From: Streptomyces camelliae | Lineage (GTDB): Bacteria; Actinomycetota; Actinomycetes; Streptomycetales; Streptomycetaceae | NCBI RefSeq assembly: GCF_027625935.1 | Contig: NZ_CP115300.1 | Location: 6,262,001 to 6,326,000, forward strand | DNA length: 64,000 nucleotides | Reading direction: 5' to 3' | In this document: in pieces, positions 34,389-42,230 of the stretch | Numbering within the stretch: position 1 is the stretch's first letter | Layout of the letters: each line of letters opens with the position of its first letter | Program-made: the position numbers and the translations under genes | Notes under the pieces: model-generated | Databases searched by the model: none | Told to the model about the DNA's origin: nothing | The model's input: only the letters and a program-made list of their open reading frames with translations

Positions 34389-35592
34389 CCCGCGCCCCCG
34401 CCGCCGCCCGCACCGCCTCGATCTCCTCCGGCCTGCGCAGGGCCCGCGAGATCGGGGCGATGTCGCGGAGCAGGCTCGTGGGGTCGGTGCCCGTGGCCGG
34501 CTCGGCCGGGTCCGGGGTGCGGCGCTTGCTGTCGATCGCGTCCAGGATGGCCACCGCCGACGCCAGCGCCCGCGCTCGCTCCGGGGGATGCCCGAGGGCG
34601 AGCGCGGCGTCGTACGCCCTGCGGTCCAGGTCGGCATCGAGGTAGCGGGCCAGCGGAAGCAGGACGTCCCGGACGAACGTCTCACGGCGGGTCAGGCGCA
34701 GTTCCGGTGTGGCGCGGAGCATGAAGGGGACGCTGTCGCCGCTCGCGGTGCGCATCAGCCGGTAGAGCGGGCGGAGTTCGCGGTGCGCGCGGCGGACGAG
34801 CCAGCGGTCGTGGAGGTACTGGCCGGCGTGCGGGAGGATGAAGCCGGTCGCGACGAGGATCGCGGTGACGGAGGCGACCGGCGGCGCGAGATCCGTGCTC
34901 AGCCAGTCCAGATCGTGCCCGGTCCACCGCGCGCCGACGGCCGTCAGCTTGGCCCCGCTGAAGACCAGGTTGAGCCCGTATCCGGCGCCCAGCAGCCGCA
35001 GCCCCCAGCGCAGCCACGCGTCCAGCCCCTCGGAGTGCGCCCAGTTCCAGATCAGCCGGGAGGCGATCAGACAGGCGGCGGCGTGCGCGAAGAGGTACAG
35101 CAGGATCTCCTCGCGCATGAACGGCGTACCGGCGTAGTACGTGTCGAGGTCCCGTACCCGCTCCACCGGCGCGTCGGCGAGCAGGAACAGCACCCACAGC
35201 GCCACGATCACCCCGGCGTACACCGAGACCACCCGGCGCACCGCCCGCCGGGTCGCGGCCGAGCGGTCGGACAGGCCGTTGCGCCAGGTCACGATCAGCA
35301 GCAGGCCGGCCGCGGACATCGCGGTGATCAGCGAGTAGCACCAGGGCGCCGAGATGTTGGGCACCCCGGTCAGCCGGTTGACGCGGTGGATCGTGGACGG
35401 CGTGCAGAACACGAACACCGCGCAGGCGAGCAGCAGCAGCCCGCCGACCGAGCGCAGCAGCGGGTCCCGCCACAGCCGGATGATCGTGGGCAGCTTGATC
35501 ACCAGCGCGGCGGTGAGCACGGCGGTGGGGATCCAGAAGGAGATGTAGAACTCGCTGAGGAATCCCGAGGGGTCGAACGCCGGCTGACTCAC
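34339..35592 (-). CDS. MAB_1171c / DUF6545-like membrane protein
   Basis: A 417-residue membrane protein. About seven transmembrane helices occupy residues 17-255, and a cytosolic helical domain covers about 265-400 (starting RAHRELRPLYRLMRTA). This architecture fits the actinobacterial MAB_1171c putative transporter / DUF6545 family, often annotated only as transporter although no transport motif is known. The ATG overlaps the stop of the upstream metallopeptidase-like gene by 4 nt. Such pairs recur in Streptomyces, usually with a helix-turn-helix gene. None is present here. A transmembrane sensor or regulatory role is as likely as transport. Confidence 0.75.
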   Translation of the reverse strand: MSQPAFDPSGFLSEFYISFWIPTAVLTAALVIKLPTIIRLWRDPLLRSVGGLLLLACAVFVFCTPSTIHRVNRLTGVPNISAPWCYSLITAMSAAGLLLIVTWRNGLSDRSAATRRAVRRVVSVYAGVIVALWVLFLLADAPVERVRDLDTYYAGTPFMREEILLYLFAHAAACLIASRLIWNWAHSEGLDAWLRWGLRLLGAGYGLNLVFSGAKLTAVGARWTGHDLDWLSTDLAPPVASVTAILVATGFILPHAGQYLHDRWLVRRAHRELRPLYRLMRTASGDSVPFMLRATPELRLTRRETFVRDVLLPLARYLDADLDRRAYDAALALGHPPERARALASAVAILDAIDSKRRTPDPAEPATGTDPTSLLRDIAPISRALRRPEEIEAVRAAAGARVSPGTPVGAGPDPRPE

Positions 35593-36266
35593 CGCGTGGC
35601 GCCCTCTTTTCCATGCGCTCGGTGCGCCTTCGGGGCGCGCCCCTTCGGCTCACTCGCTTGTTCACGTCCGCGGTAGCCGAGGACCCGCTGGACGGCGTCG
35701 GGCGGGGCGGGGCGGGTGCCGGCGGTGCCGGCGAGCCGGCCGCGGAACAGGGTGGCCAGGCGGTGGCCGAAGTCGTCCGCCTCGGCCTCGTCGGCCTCGC
35801 GGGAGCCGTTGCGGGCGGCCACCGTGAGCGCCGCCTCCCGCCAGCCGGGCTCGTCGGCGAGGGCACGGGCCGCCGCGTCGTCGGCCAGGTGGTGGTGCCG
35901 GTGCCCGGCGTGCAGGTGCCACAGCTCATGGCCCAGGATCACCAGTTGCTGCACGGACTCGGCGCGCTCCTCCACGATCACCAGGTCGAAGTCGGCGAAC
36001 TCCACCCACAGGCCGGTGACGTCGAGCTCGTCCGGGAAGCGTTCGAAGCGCAGCTCCACCGGGCGTCCGCCGCGCCGCGCGCTCATCGCCTCGCACAGGG
36101 CCCGGCACAACTGCCGTACTCCCTCCGGCGTCTCGGGCCGGGTGCGGACGGCGGCGGCCAGGCCGCGGGCCAGCAGCCGCATCTCCGAGCCCGACCGGGA
36201 GCGGCGCAGCCATGCCGTCAGGGGGGCCAGGCGTGCCAGCCGCTCGCGCGCGCCCGCGTTGCCCAT
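35589..36266 (-). CDS. ImmA/IrrE-like zinc metallopeptidase-type protein
   Basis: A 225-residue protein with the zinc motif HELWH in LVILGHELWHLHAGH (about 113-127) and downstream acids in EADEAEADDFGHRLA (about 173-187) that suit the third ligand. ImmA/IrrE proteins cleave repressors of mobile elements or stress regulons, and Streptomyces members are often mislabelled as toxin components. The start was placed at ATG 36266 (GGGGAGG close upstream); earlier codons lie in the divergent promoter region. Coupled by 4 nt overlap to the DUF6545 membrane protein. The usual XRE-type target repressor is absent, so the substrate is unknown. Confidence 0.75.
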   Translation of the reverse strand: MGNAGARERLARLAPLTAWLRRSRSGSEMRLLARGLAAAVRTRPETPEGVRQLCRALCEAMSARRGGRPVELRFERFPDELDVTGLWVEFADFDLVIVEERAESVQQLVILGHELWHLHAGHRHHHLADDAAARALADEPGWREAALTVAARNGSREADEAEADDFGHRLATLFRGRLAGTAGTRPAPPDAVQRVLGYRGREQASEPKGRAPKAHRAHGKEGATR

Positions 36267-36388
36267 CGCCTCCCCTTTCCCGCCGGTGTGCGGCCGGTCA
36301 CGAGCGTACGCGCCTGGATGTGTTCGCGTCATGCGATCCGACGTGTGTGGTTCAAGCCAGAACGACCCATGAGCTTGTGTCCAACCCA

Positions 36389-36417
36389 TTGACGCGGAAG
36401 CGCTTCGAATCTACGGT
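36389..36417 (+). promoter_or_regulatory. Promoter of the arabinan operon with a LacI-type operator in the spacer
   Basis: A -35 TTGACG (36389-36394) and a -10 TACGGT (36412-36417) are separated by 17 nt. A perfect 10-bp palindrome GAAGCGCTTC (36397-36406) fills the spacer, the form of a LacI/GalR-family operator, so repressor and RNA polymerase could not bind together. Further TTCGAA-type half-sites follow at 36422-36427. The repressor gene is not in this window. Confidence 0.75.
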
Positions 36418-36501
36418 CCCGTTCGAAGTTACGAGCACTTGTCGAAATACCGAACGATTTGAACGAAGAGCCGAGCAAACTCTGGACAGTTAGGGCGGGG
36501 A

Positions 36502-37857
36502 ATGGGACGACCTGGCCTGAATCGCAGGCAACTTCTCACAGCGGCCGGGGGCTTGGCCGTGGCCGGAAGTTTCGGCTTCGCCGCACTCGGCACCGGGGCC
36601 GACGCCCTCGCCTCCACCGCGCACACCCGGGTGCGCTACTGGAACCTCTTCAGCGGCGGCGACGGCTCCAACATGATCGCGATGCTGGACGCCTTCCGTA
36701 AGACGCACCCGGACATCGCCGTGAAGGACTCCACCCTCCAGTGGGGCAACCCCTTCTACACCAAGCTCGCCATGGCGGCCGCCGGCAACCGCGCACCCGA
36801 CCTCGGAGTGATGCACATCGGCCGGGTCGCCGGCTTCGCCCCGGGCCGCCTGCTGGACGCCTGGGACGTCGGCCTGCTCGCCAAGTACGGCCTGCGCGAG
36901 CAGGACTACAACCCCAAGCTGTGGCAGCGCGGCATCATCGACGGCAAGCTCTACGCCCTCCCGCTCGACGTCCACGTCCAGCTCTGCTTCTACCGCAAGG
37001 ACGTGCTGAAGAAGGCCGGCCTGCTCGGCGCCGACGACCGGATCGTGCCCATCACCTCGACCGACGACTGGTTCGGCGTGCTCAAGGAGGCCAAGAAGGC
37101 CACCAAGAAGGGCCTGCAGACCATCGGCCTGTGGGTCAACGACCAGAACTTCCAGTGGTGGTTCTTCGTCGCCTTCTACACCCAGCTCGGCGGCACCTGG
37201 TTCAACGACGCCCGCACCGAGGTCACCTTCGACACCGACAAGGCCACCCAGGTCCTGGAGTTCCTGCGCCGGCACATCACCGACGGATACGCCGACCCGG
37301 CCATGGGCTCCGTCGGCGCCGAACAGTTCATCAACGGCGCCCCCTTCGCCTGGGAAGGCAACTGGTCGGTGCCGGTCTACTCCGGCGCGAAGATCGACTA
37401 CGGCGCGATCCCGCTGCCGCCCGTCTTCGGCAAGCAGGCCACCCACGCCGAGTCGCACTCCTTCGTCCTGCCGCACCAGTCCGGCCGCGGCGGCGCCGCC
37501 AACGAGGCGGCCCACCAGCTCGCCGCCTACGTCGTCACGCACGCCCAGCAGTGGGCGGCCGGCGGCCACATCCCCGCCTACAAGCCGACCCTGTCCACCC
37601 CTGCCTACCAGAAGCTGTACCCGCAGAACGAGTACGCCTCGGCCATCGACCACCAGGCCAACGAGCCCAAGGTGTGGTTCGCGGGCTCCACCGGCATCCT
37701 CGCCCAGCGCGTCGGCCCGATCGTCGTCTCCTCGACGATGGGCTCCGCCAAGCCCGATGCCGTGGCCCGCCGGATGAAGAGCGAGCTGACCACGCTGCTC
37801 GCCATGAAGAACCCCATGGACGGCAGGACCGCCGCGCAGGGAGGTGCGGCCGCATGA
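36502..37857 (+). CDS. Sugar ABC transporter substrate-binding protein
   Basis: A 451-residue extracellular binding protein (family 1). The N-terminus NRRQLLTAAGGLAVAGSFGFAA has a twin-Arg-like signal followed by an Ala-rich hydrophobic core, with no clear lipobox Cys. The mature domain starts near VRYWNLFSGGDG (about 43) with typical binding-protein blocks (MLDAFRKTHPDIAVKD). It is the first gene of a tightly packed operon with two permeases, GH43 and GH51, so arabino-oligosaccharides from arabinan are the likely ligand. Its stop overlaps the first permease start by 4 nt. Confidence 0.92.
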   Translation: MGRPGLNRRQLLTAAGGLAVAGSFGFAALGTGADALASTAHTRVRYWNLFSGGDGSNMIAMLDAFRKTHPDIAVKDSTLQWGNPFYTKLAMAAAGNRAPDLGVMHIGRVAGFAPGRLLDAWDVGLLAKYGLREQDYNPKLWQRGIIDGKLYALPLDVHVQLCFYRKDVLKKAGLLGADDRIVPITSTDDWFGVLKEAKKATKKGLQTIGLWVNDQNFQWWFFVAFYTQLGGTWFNDARTEVTFDTDKATQVLEFLRRHITDGYADPAMGSVGAEQFINGAPFAWEGNWSVPVYSGAKIDYGAIPLPPVFGKQATHAESHSFVLPHQSGRGGAANEAAHQLAAYVVTHAQQWAAGGHIPAYKPTLSTPAYQKLYPQNEYASAIDHQANEPKVWFAGSTGILAQRVGPIVVSSTMGSAKPDAVARRMKSELTTLLAMKNPMDGRTAAQGGAAA

Positions 37858-38798
37858 CGACCGCGAGCACACAGACCGTCATCGCACCGGCGCGCACGAA
37901 GGCCGTCGCGCTCGGCGCCGCCGTCCGCCGCCGGCAGGGCTTCCAGCACGGCGGCTGGTTCGTCGCCCCGTTCCTCCTCCTCTTCACGGTCTTCGTGATC
38001 TGGCCGCTGCTGCGCGGCGTCTACCTCAGCTTCACGGACGCCAACATCACCGGCCAGGGCGAGAGCTTCATCGGCCTCGGCAACTACCGCGAGGCCCTCG
38101 AAGACCCGCTGATGTGGAACGCCCTCGGCCACAGCGCGTACTTCACGCTCCTGGTCGTGCCCTGCATCACCGTCCTCGCCTTCCTCCTCGCGATGCTCGC
38201 CCACCACATCGAGCGCGGAAAGTGGCTGTGGCGCCTGTGCTTCTTCGCGCCCTTCCTCCTCCCTTCCACGGTCGCGGGCAACCTGTGGCAGTGGCTGTTC
38301 AACCCGGGCACGGGAATGGTCAACTACGTGTTCGGCGGCAACACCCCGTGGCTGACCGACAAGTCGTACGCGATGCTCGCCATCGTCATCGAGACCCTGT
38401 GGTGGACGGTCGGCTTCAGCTTCCTGCTCTACCTCGCCGCCCTCCAGTCCATCCCCGCCCACCTCTACGAGGCCGCGAAGCTGGACGGCGCGGGCGCCTG
38501 GCACCGCATGGTGCACATCACCCTGCCGATGCTGCGCAACATCACCGGGCTCGTCATCGCCCTGCAGATCCTGGCCTCGCTCCAGGTCTTCGACCAGGCC
38601 GTCACGATGATGGACTTCGGCCCCGGCCCCGAGAACTCCACCCGCACCTTCGTGCAGTACACCCTCGAAGAGGGCTTCACCAGCTACCGCGTGGGCTACG
38701 CCTCCGCGATCTCCGTCATCTTCTTCGTGATCATCGCGGCCGTCGCCCTCGCGCGGATGTGGCTGCTGCGCACCCGCACCGAGGAGGCCGCCCGATGA
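37854..38798 (+). CDS. Sugar ABC transporter permease (MalF type)
   Basis: A 314-residue membrane protein with six transmembrane segments and the EAA loop YEAAKLDGAGAWHRMVHITLPML (about 204-226), which contacts the ATPase. GGGAGGTG precedes the ATG, which overlaps the binding-protein stop (ATGA). It forms the membrane pore with the next gene. No ATP-binding gene is in the operon; in Streptomyces the shared MsiK ATPase serves such importers. Confidence 0.93.
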   Translation: MTTASTQTVIAPARTKAVALGAAVRRRQGFQHGGWFVAPFLLLFTVFVIWPLLRGVYLSFTDANITGQGESFIGLGNYREALEDPLMWNALGHSAYFTLLVVPCITVLAFLLAMLAHHIERGKWLWRLCFFAPFLLPSTVAGNLWQWLFNPGTGMVNYVFGGNTPWLTDKSYAMLAIVIETLWWTVGFSFLLYLAALQSIPAHLYEAAKLDGAGAWHRMVHITLPMLRNITGLVIALQILASLQVFDQAVTMMDFGPGPENSTRTFVQYTLEEGFTSYRVGYASAISVIFFVIIAAVALARMWLLRTRTEEAAR

Positions 38799-39658
38799 CG
38801 ACCGTCACTCCGACCCGCGTGAGGTCCCGCAGGTCCTCCTGGACGCCCAGCCAGATCATCCTCACCCTCCTCGGCACGGCCGTCTCCGCCGCCTTCCTCG
38901 CCCCGCTCCTCTGGGCCCTGTTCACCTCCCTGAAGTCGGAGACCGAGGCCGTCGAGGTGCCGCCGCACTGGCTGCCCGAGCACTGGACGGGCCAGGCCTG
39001 GAAGGCCCTCTTCGACACCGGCAACATCACCAACTGGTTCGTGAACTCCCTGGTCGTCTCCGTCTGCGTGACGTCCATCGTGCTGCTGGTGAGCGCCCTC
39101 GCCGGATACGGCTTCGCCCGCACCGAGTTCCGGGGCAAGGCCGTCCTGATGGGGGTGGTGATGGCGGGCCTGATGGTCTCCCCGGCCGTCCTCGGCGTGC
39201 CCCTGTTCACCACGGTCCAGCAGATGGGCATGGTCGACACCTACTGGGGCATGATCCTGCCGCAGTGCGCGCCCGCCGCGATGGTCTACATCCTCTACAA
39301 GTTCTTCCAGGGCATCCCGCGCGAACTGGAGGAGGCCGCGTTCATCGACGGCGCCGGCCGCTGGCGGGTCTTCTTCACCATCGTCGTCCCGCTCGCCCGC
39401 CCCTCCCTCGCCGCGGTCGGCATCTTCACCTTCATCGCCTCGTGGAACAACTTCCTGTGGCCCTACATGGTGACCAACAACCCCGACCTGATGACCATGC
39501 CGAACGGCATCGCGACCGTCATGAACTCCTACGGCATCCAGTGGGCCCAGCTCATGGCGGGCGGCCTCATGGCGGGCCTGCCGCTGATCATCGTCTTCGT
39601 CTTCTTCCAGCGCCAGATCGTGGCGGGCGTCGCCCACACGGGCCTGGCCGGCCAGTGA
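38795..39658 (+). CDS. Sugar ABC transporter permease (MalG type)
   Basis: A 287-residue permease with six transmembrane helices. The EAA loop is EEAAFIDGAGRWRVFFTIVVPLARP (about 184-208). The C-terminal end GQRQIVAG-like (FFQRQIVAGVAHTGLAG) is typical of MalG proteins. ATGA overlap with the MalF-type gene and 16 nt to the GH43 gene show one transcription unit. Probably imports arabino-oligosaccharides. Confidence 0.93.
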   Translation: MTTVTPTRVRSRRSSWTPSQIILTLLGTAVSAAFLAPLLWALFTSLKSETEAVEVPPHWLPEHWTGQAWKALFDTGNITNWFVNSLVVSVCVTSIVLLVSALAGYGFARTEFRGKAVLMGVVMAGLMVSPAVLGVPLFTTVQQMGMVDTYWGMILPQCAPAAMVYILYKFFQGIPRELEEAAFIDGAGRWRVFFTIVVPLARPSLAAVGIFTFIASWNNFLWPYMVTNNPDLMTMPNGIATVMNSYGIQWAQLMAGGLMAGLPLIIVFVFFQRQIVAGVAHTGLAGQ

Positions 39659-39674
39659 TCAGGAGACCGTTGCC

Positions 39675-40637
39675 TTGAAGCTCAGACTCGCCGCACTCCT
39701 CGCGGCAGCCGCCCTCGCCCTGCTGCCCACCACCGCCTCGGCGGACGTGACGTACCCCGACCCGCTGCCCCTCACCGGCCAGCAGATCATCCACGACCCC
39801 ACGGTCCACCAGCTGAAGAACGGCCAGTACGTCGCCTACTCCACCGGCGGCATCATCGGCGCCCGCCTCTCCCCGAACCTGCGGGACTGGACCGACGCGG
39901 GCAACGCGTTCACCACTCCGCCGAGCTGGTGGTACGACTACAACTCCACCGCCGACCCGTGGGCCCCCGACCTCTCCTACCGCGACGGCCGGTACTGGCT
40001 CTACTACGCCGTCTCCTCCTGGGGCACCAACCACTCCGCGATCGGCGTGGCCACCTCTGCGTCGGGCCTGCCCGGCACCTGGACCGACCACGGCAAGGCC
40101 TTCAGCTCCGAGAAGACCGACACCTGGAACGCCATCGACCCGGCCGTCATCCGCGCCGACGGCAAGCTGTGGATGGCCTTCGGCTCCTACTGGACCGGCA
40201 TCCGCATGGTCCAACTGGACCCGAAGACCGGCAAGGCGATCCCCGGCGCCGAGGTCCGCCACCTGGCCACCCGCCCCGACGCCCCCTACGCGGTCGAGGG
40301 CGCCTCGATCGTTCACCACGGCGCCTACTACTACCTCTTCGCCTCCTACGACGCCTGCTGCCAGGGCGTGAACTCCACGTACAAGATCCGCGTCGGCCGC
40401 TCCACCTCCGTGACGGGCCCGTACACGGACAGCACGGGCAAGCAGATGCTGGACGGCGGGGGAGACCTGTTCCTGGCGTCCCACGGCCGTTACATCGGCC
40501 CCGGCGGCGAGTCGGTCTTCCGCACCCACGGCAAGGACTGGCTGGCCTACCACTACTACGACGCGAACGACAACGGCACGCCGAAACTGGGGCTCAACGA
40601 GCTGCACTGGAAAGCGGGTTGGCCTGAACTTACCTAG
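39675..40637 (+). CDS. Secreted endo-1,5-alpha-L-arabinanase (GH43)
   Basis: A 320-residue five-bladed propeller enzyme that cuts alpha-1,5-arabinan outside the cell. A Sec signal peptide spans about 1-23 (cleavage after TASA). Catalytic residues of GH43 are visible: base Asp41 in IIHDPTV, pKa-modulator Asp155 in NAIDPAVI, acid Glu208 in AVEGASIVHH. The start is TTG at 39675, preceded by AGGAGA. The products would be taken up by the ABC importer encoded upstream and split by the GH51 enzyme downstream. A broken relative lies at 54361-54799. Confidence 0.93.
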   Translation: MKLRLAALLAAAALALLPTTASADVTYPDPLPLTGQQIIHDPTVHQLKNGQYVAYSTGGIIGARLSPNLRDWTDAGNAFTTPPSWWYDYNSTADPWAPDLSYRDGRYWLYYAVSSWGTNHSAIGVATSASGLPGTWTDHGKAFSSEKTDTWNAIDPAVIRADGKLWMAFGSYWTGIRMVQLDPKTGKAIPGAEVRHLATRPDAPYAVEGASIVHHGAYYYLFASYDACCQGVNSTYKIRVGRSTSVTGPYTDSTGKQMLDGGGDLFLASHGRYIGPGGESVFRTHGKDWLAYHYYDANDNGTPKLGLNELHWKAGWPELT

Positions 40638-40689
40638 GGGCGCGGGGAACTGCGCGACAAGCCACAACGCACCCGCACCCGCCGACGAA
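40636..40689 (+). repeat. REP-like dispersed repeat, copy B
   Basis: AGGGGCGCGGGGAACTGCGC then GACAAGCCACAACGCACCC lies between the GH43 stop and the GH51 start. It shares the opening AGGGGCGCGGGG and the GCGCGACAAGCCAC core with copy A (5355-5410) but lacks the internal hairpin. Confidence 0.65.
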
Positions 40690-40718
40690 ACACAAGCCTC
40701 CCACCCCGAAAGGCGAAC

Positions 40719-42230
40719 ATGCGCACCGCCCGCTTCACCCTCGACCCCGCTTTCATCATCGGCGAGGTCAACGCCCGTATCTTCGGATCCTTCGTCGAAC
40801 ACCTGGGCCGCTGCGTCTACACCGGCATCTTCGAGCCCGACCACCCCACGGCGGACGAAGCCGGACTGCGCACCGACGTACTGGAGCTGGTCCGCGAACT
40901 CGGCGTCACCGCCATCCGTTACCCCGGCGGCAACTTCGTCTCCGGCTACAAGTGGGAGGACTCCGTCGGCCCCGCCGAGGACCGTCCCCGCCGCCTCGAC
41001 CTCGCCTGGCGCTCCACCGAGACCAACCGCTTCGGCCTCTCCGAATACATCGACTTCCTCCGCAAGGTCGGCCCCCAGTCCGAACCCATGATGGCCGTCA
41101 ACCTCGGTACACGCGGCGTCGCCGAGGCCCTGGAACTCCAGGAGTACGCCAACCACCCCGCCGGCACGGCCCTGTCGGACCTCCGTGTCTCCCACGGCGA
41201 CAAGGACCCCTTCGGCATCAAGCTGTGGTGCCTCGGCAACGAGATGGACGGCCCCTGGCAGACCGGCCACAAGACCGCCCAGGAGTACGGCCGGATCGCC
41301 GCCGAGACCGCCCGCGCGATGCGCCAGATCGACCCGGGCGTCGAACTCGTCGCCTGCGGCTCCTCCAGCCAGTCCATGCCGACGTTCGCCGCGTGGGAGG
41401 CGACGGTCCTGGAGGAGACCTACGACCTCGTCGACTACGTCTCCCTGCACGCCTACTACCAGCCCGAGAACGGCGACATCGACTCCTTCCTGGCCTCCGC
41501 CGTCGACATGGAGTCGTTCATCGAGAACGTGATCGCCACCGCCGACCACATCGGCGCGAAGCTGAAATCCAAGAAGAAGATCAACCTCTCCTTCGACGAG
41601 TGGAACGTCTGGTACATCTCGGAGTGGCACGCGATCGAGAACTCCGGTGCGCGGGACTGGGCGGAGGCCCCTCGCCTCCTGGAGGACAACTACAGCGTCA
41701 CCGACGCCGTCGTCTTCGGCTCGCTCCTCATCGCGCTGCTCCGGCACGCCGACCGCGTCACCGTCGCCTGCCTCGCCCAGCTCGTCAACGTGATCGCGCC
41801 GATCATGACCGAGCCGGGCGGCCCGGCCTGGCGGCAGACGACCTTCTTCCCGTTCGCGCAGGCCTCGAAGTACGGCCGGGGCGAGGTGCTCGACGTGCGG
41901 GTGGACTCACCGACGTACGACACGAAGAAGTACGGCGAGACGGACCTGCTGCACGCCACGGCCGTCCGCGCGGCCGACGGCACGGTCACCGTGTTCGCCG
42001 TGAACCGCAGCCGCACCGACGCCCTGCCCCTCGAAGTCGCCCTGAACGCACTGGAGTTGACGACCGTCACCGAGCACACCGCGCTCGCGGACGCCGACCC
42101 CGACGCCCGCAACACCCTGGCGGAGCCCGAGCGGGTCGTCCCGCACCCGGTGGCGGGCACCGCCGTGGCGGACGGCACCCTCACCGCCGTACTGGAGCCG
42201 CTGTCCTGGAACGTGATCAGGCTGGCGTGA
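40719..42230 (+). CDS. abfA: Alpha-L-arabinofuranosidase (GH51)
   Basis: A 503-residue intracellular glycosidase that releases L-arabinose from arabino-oligosaccharides. It has no signal peptide. The acid/base Glu175 is in LWCLGNEMDGPW and the nucleophile Glu294 in LSFDEWNVWY, as in characterised GH51 enzymes. The C-terminal beta-sandwich starts near residue 385. Its length equals the usual 500-510. It is probably the last gene of the arabinan operon, about 80 nt after GH43, and its stop directly abuts the stop of the convergent GH35 gene with no intervening base. Confidence 0.94.
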   Translation: MRTARFTLDPAFIIGEVNARIFGSFVEHLGRCVYTGIFEPDHPTADEAGLRTDVLELVRELGVTAIRYPGGNFVSGYKWEDSVGPAEDRPRRLDLAWRSTETNRFGLSEYIDFLRKVGPQSEPMMAVNLGTRGVAEALELQEYANHPAGTALSDLRVSHGDKDPFGIKLWCLGNEMDGPWQTGHKTAQEYGRIAAETARAMRQIDPGVELVACGSSSQSMPTFAAWEATVLEETYDLVDYVSLHAYYQPENGDIDSFLASAVDMESFIENVIATADHIGAKLKSKKKINLSFDEWNVWYISEWHAIENSGARDWAEAPRLLEDNYSVTDAVVFGSLLIALLRHADRVTVACLAQLVNVIAPIMTEPGGPAWRQTTFFPFAQASKYGRGEVLDVRVDSPTYDTKKYGETDLLHATAVRAADGTVTVFAVNRSRTDALPLEVALNALELTTVTEHTALADADPDARNTLAEPERVVPHPVAGTAVADGTLTAVLEPLSWNVIRLA

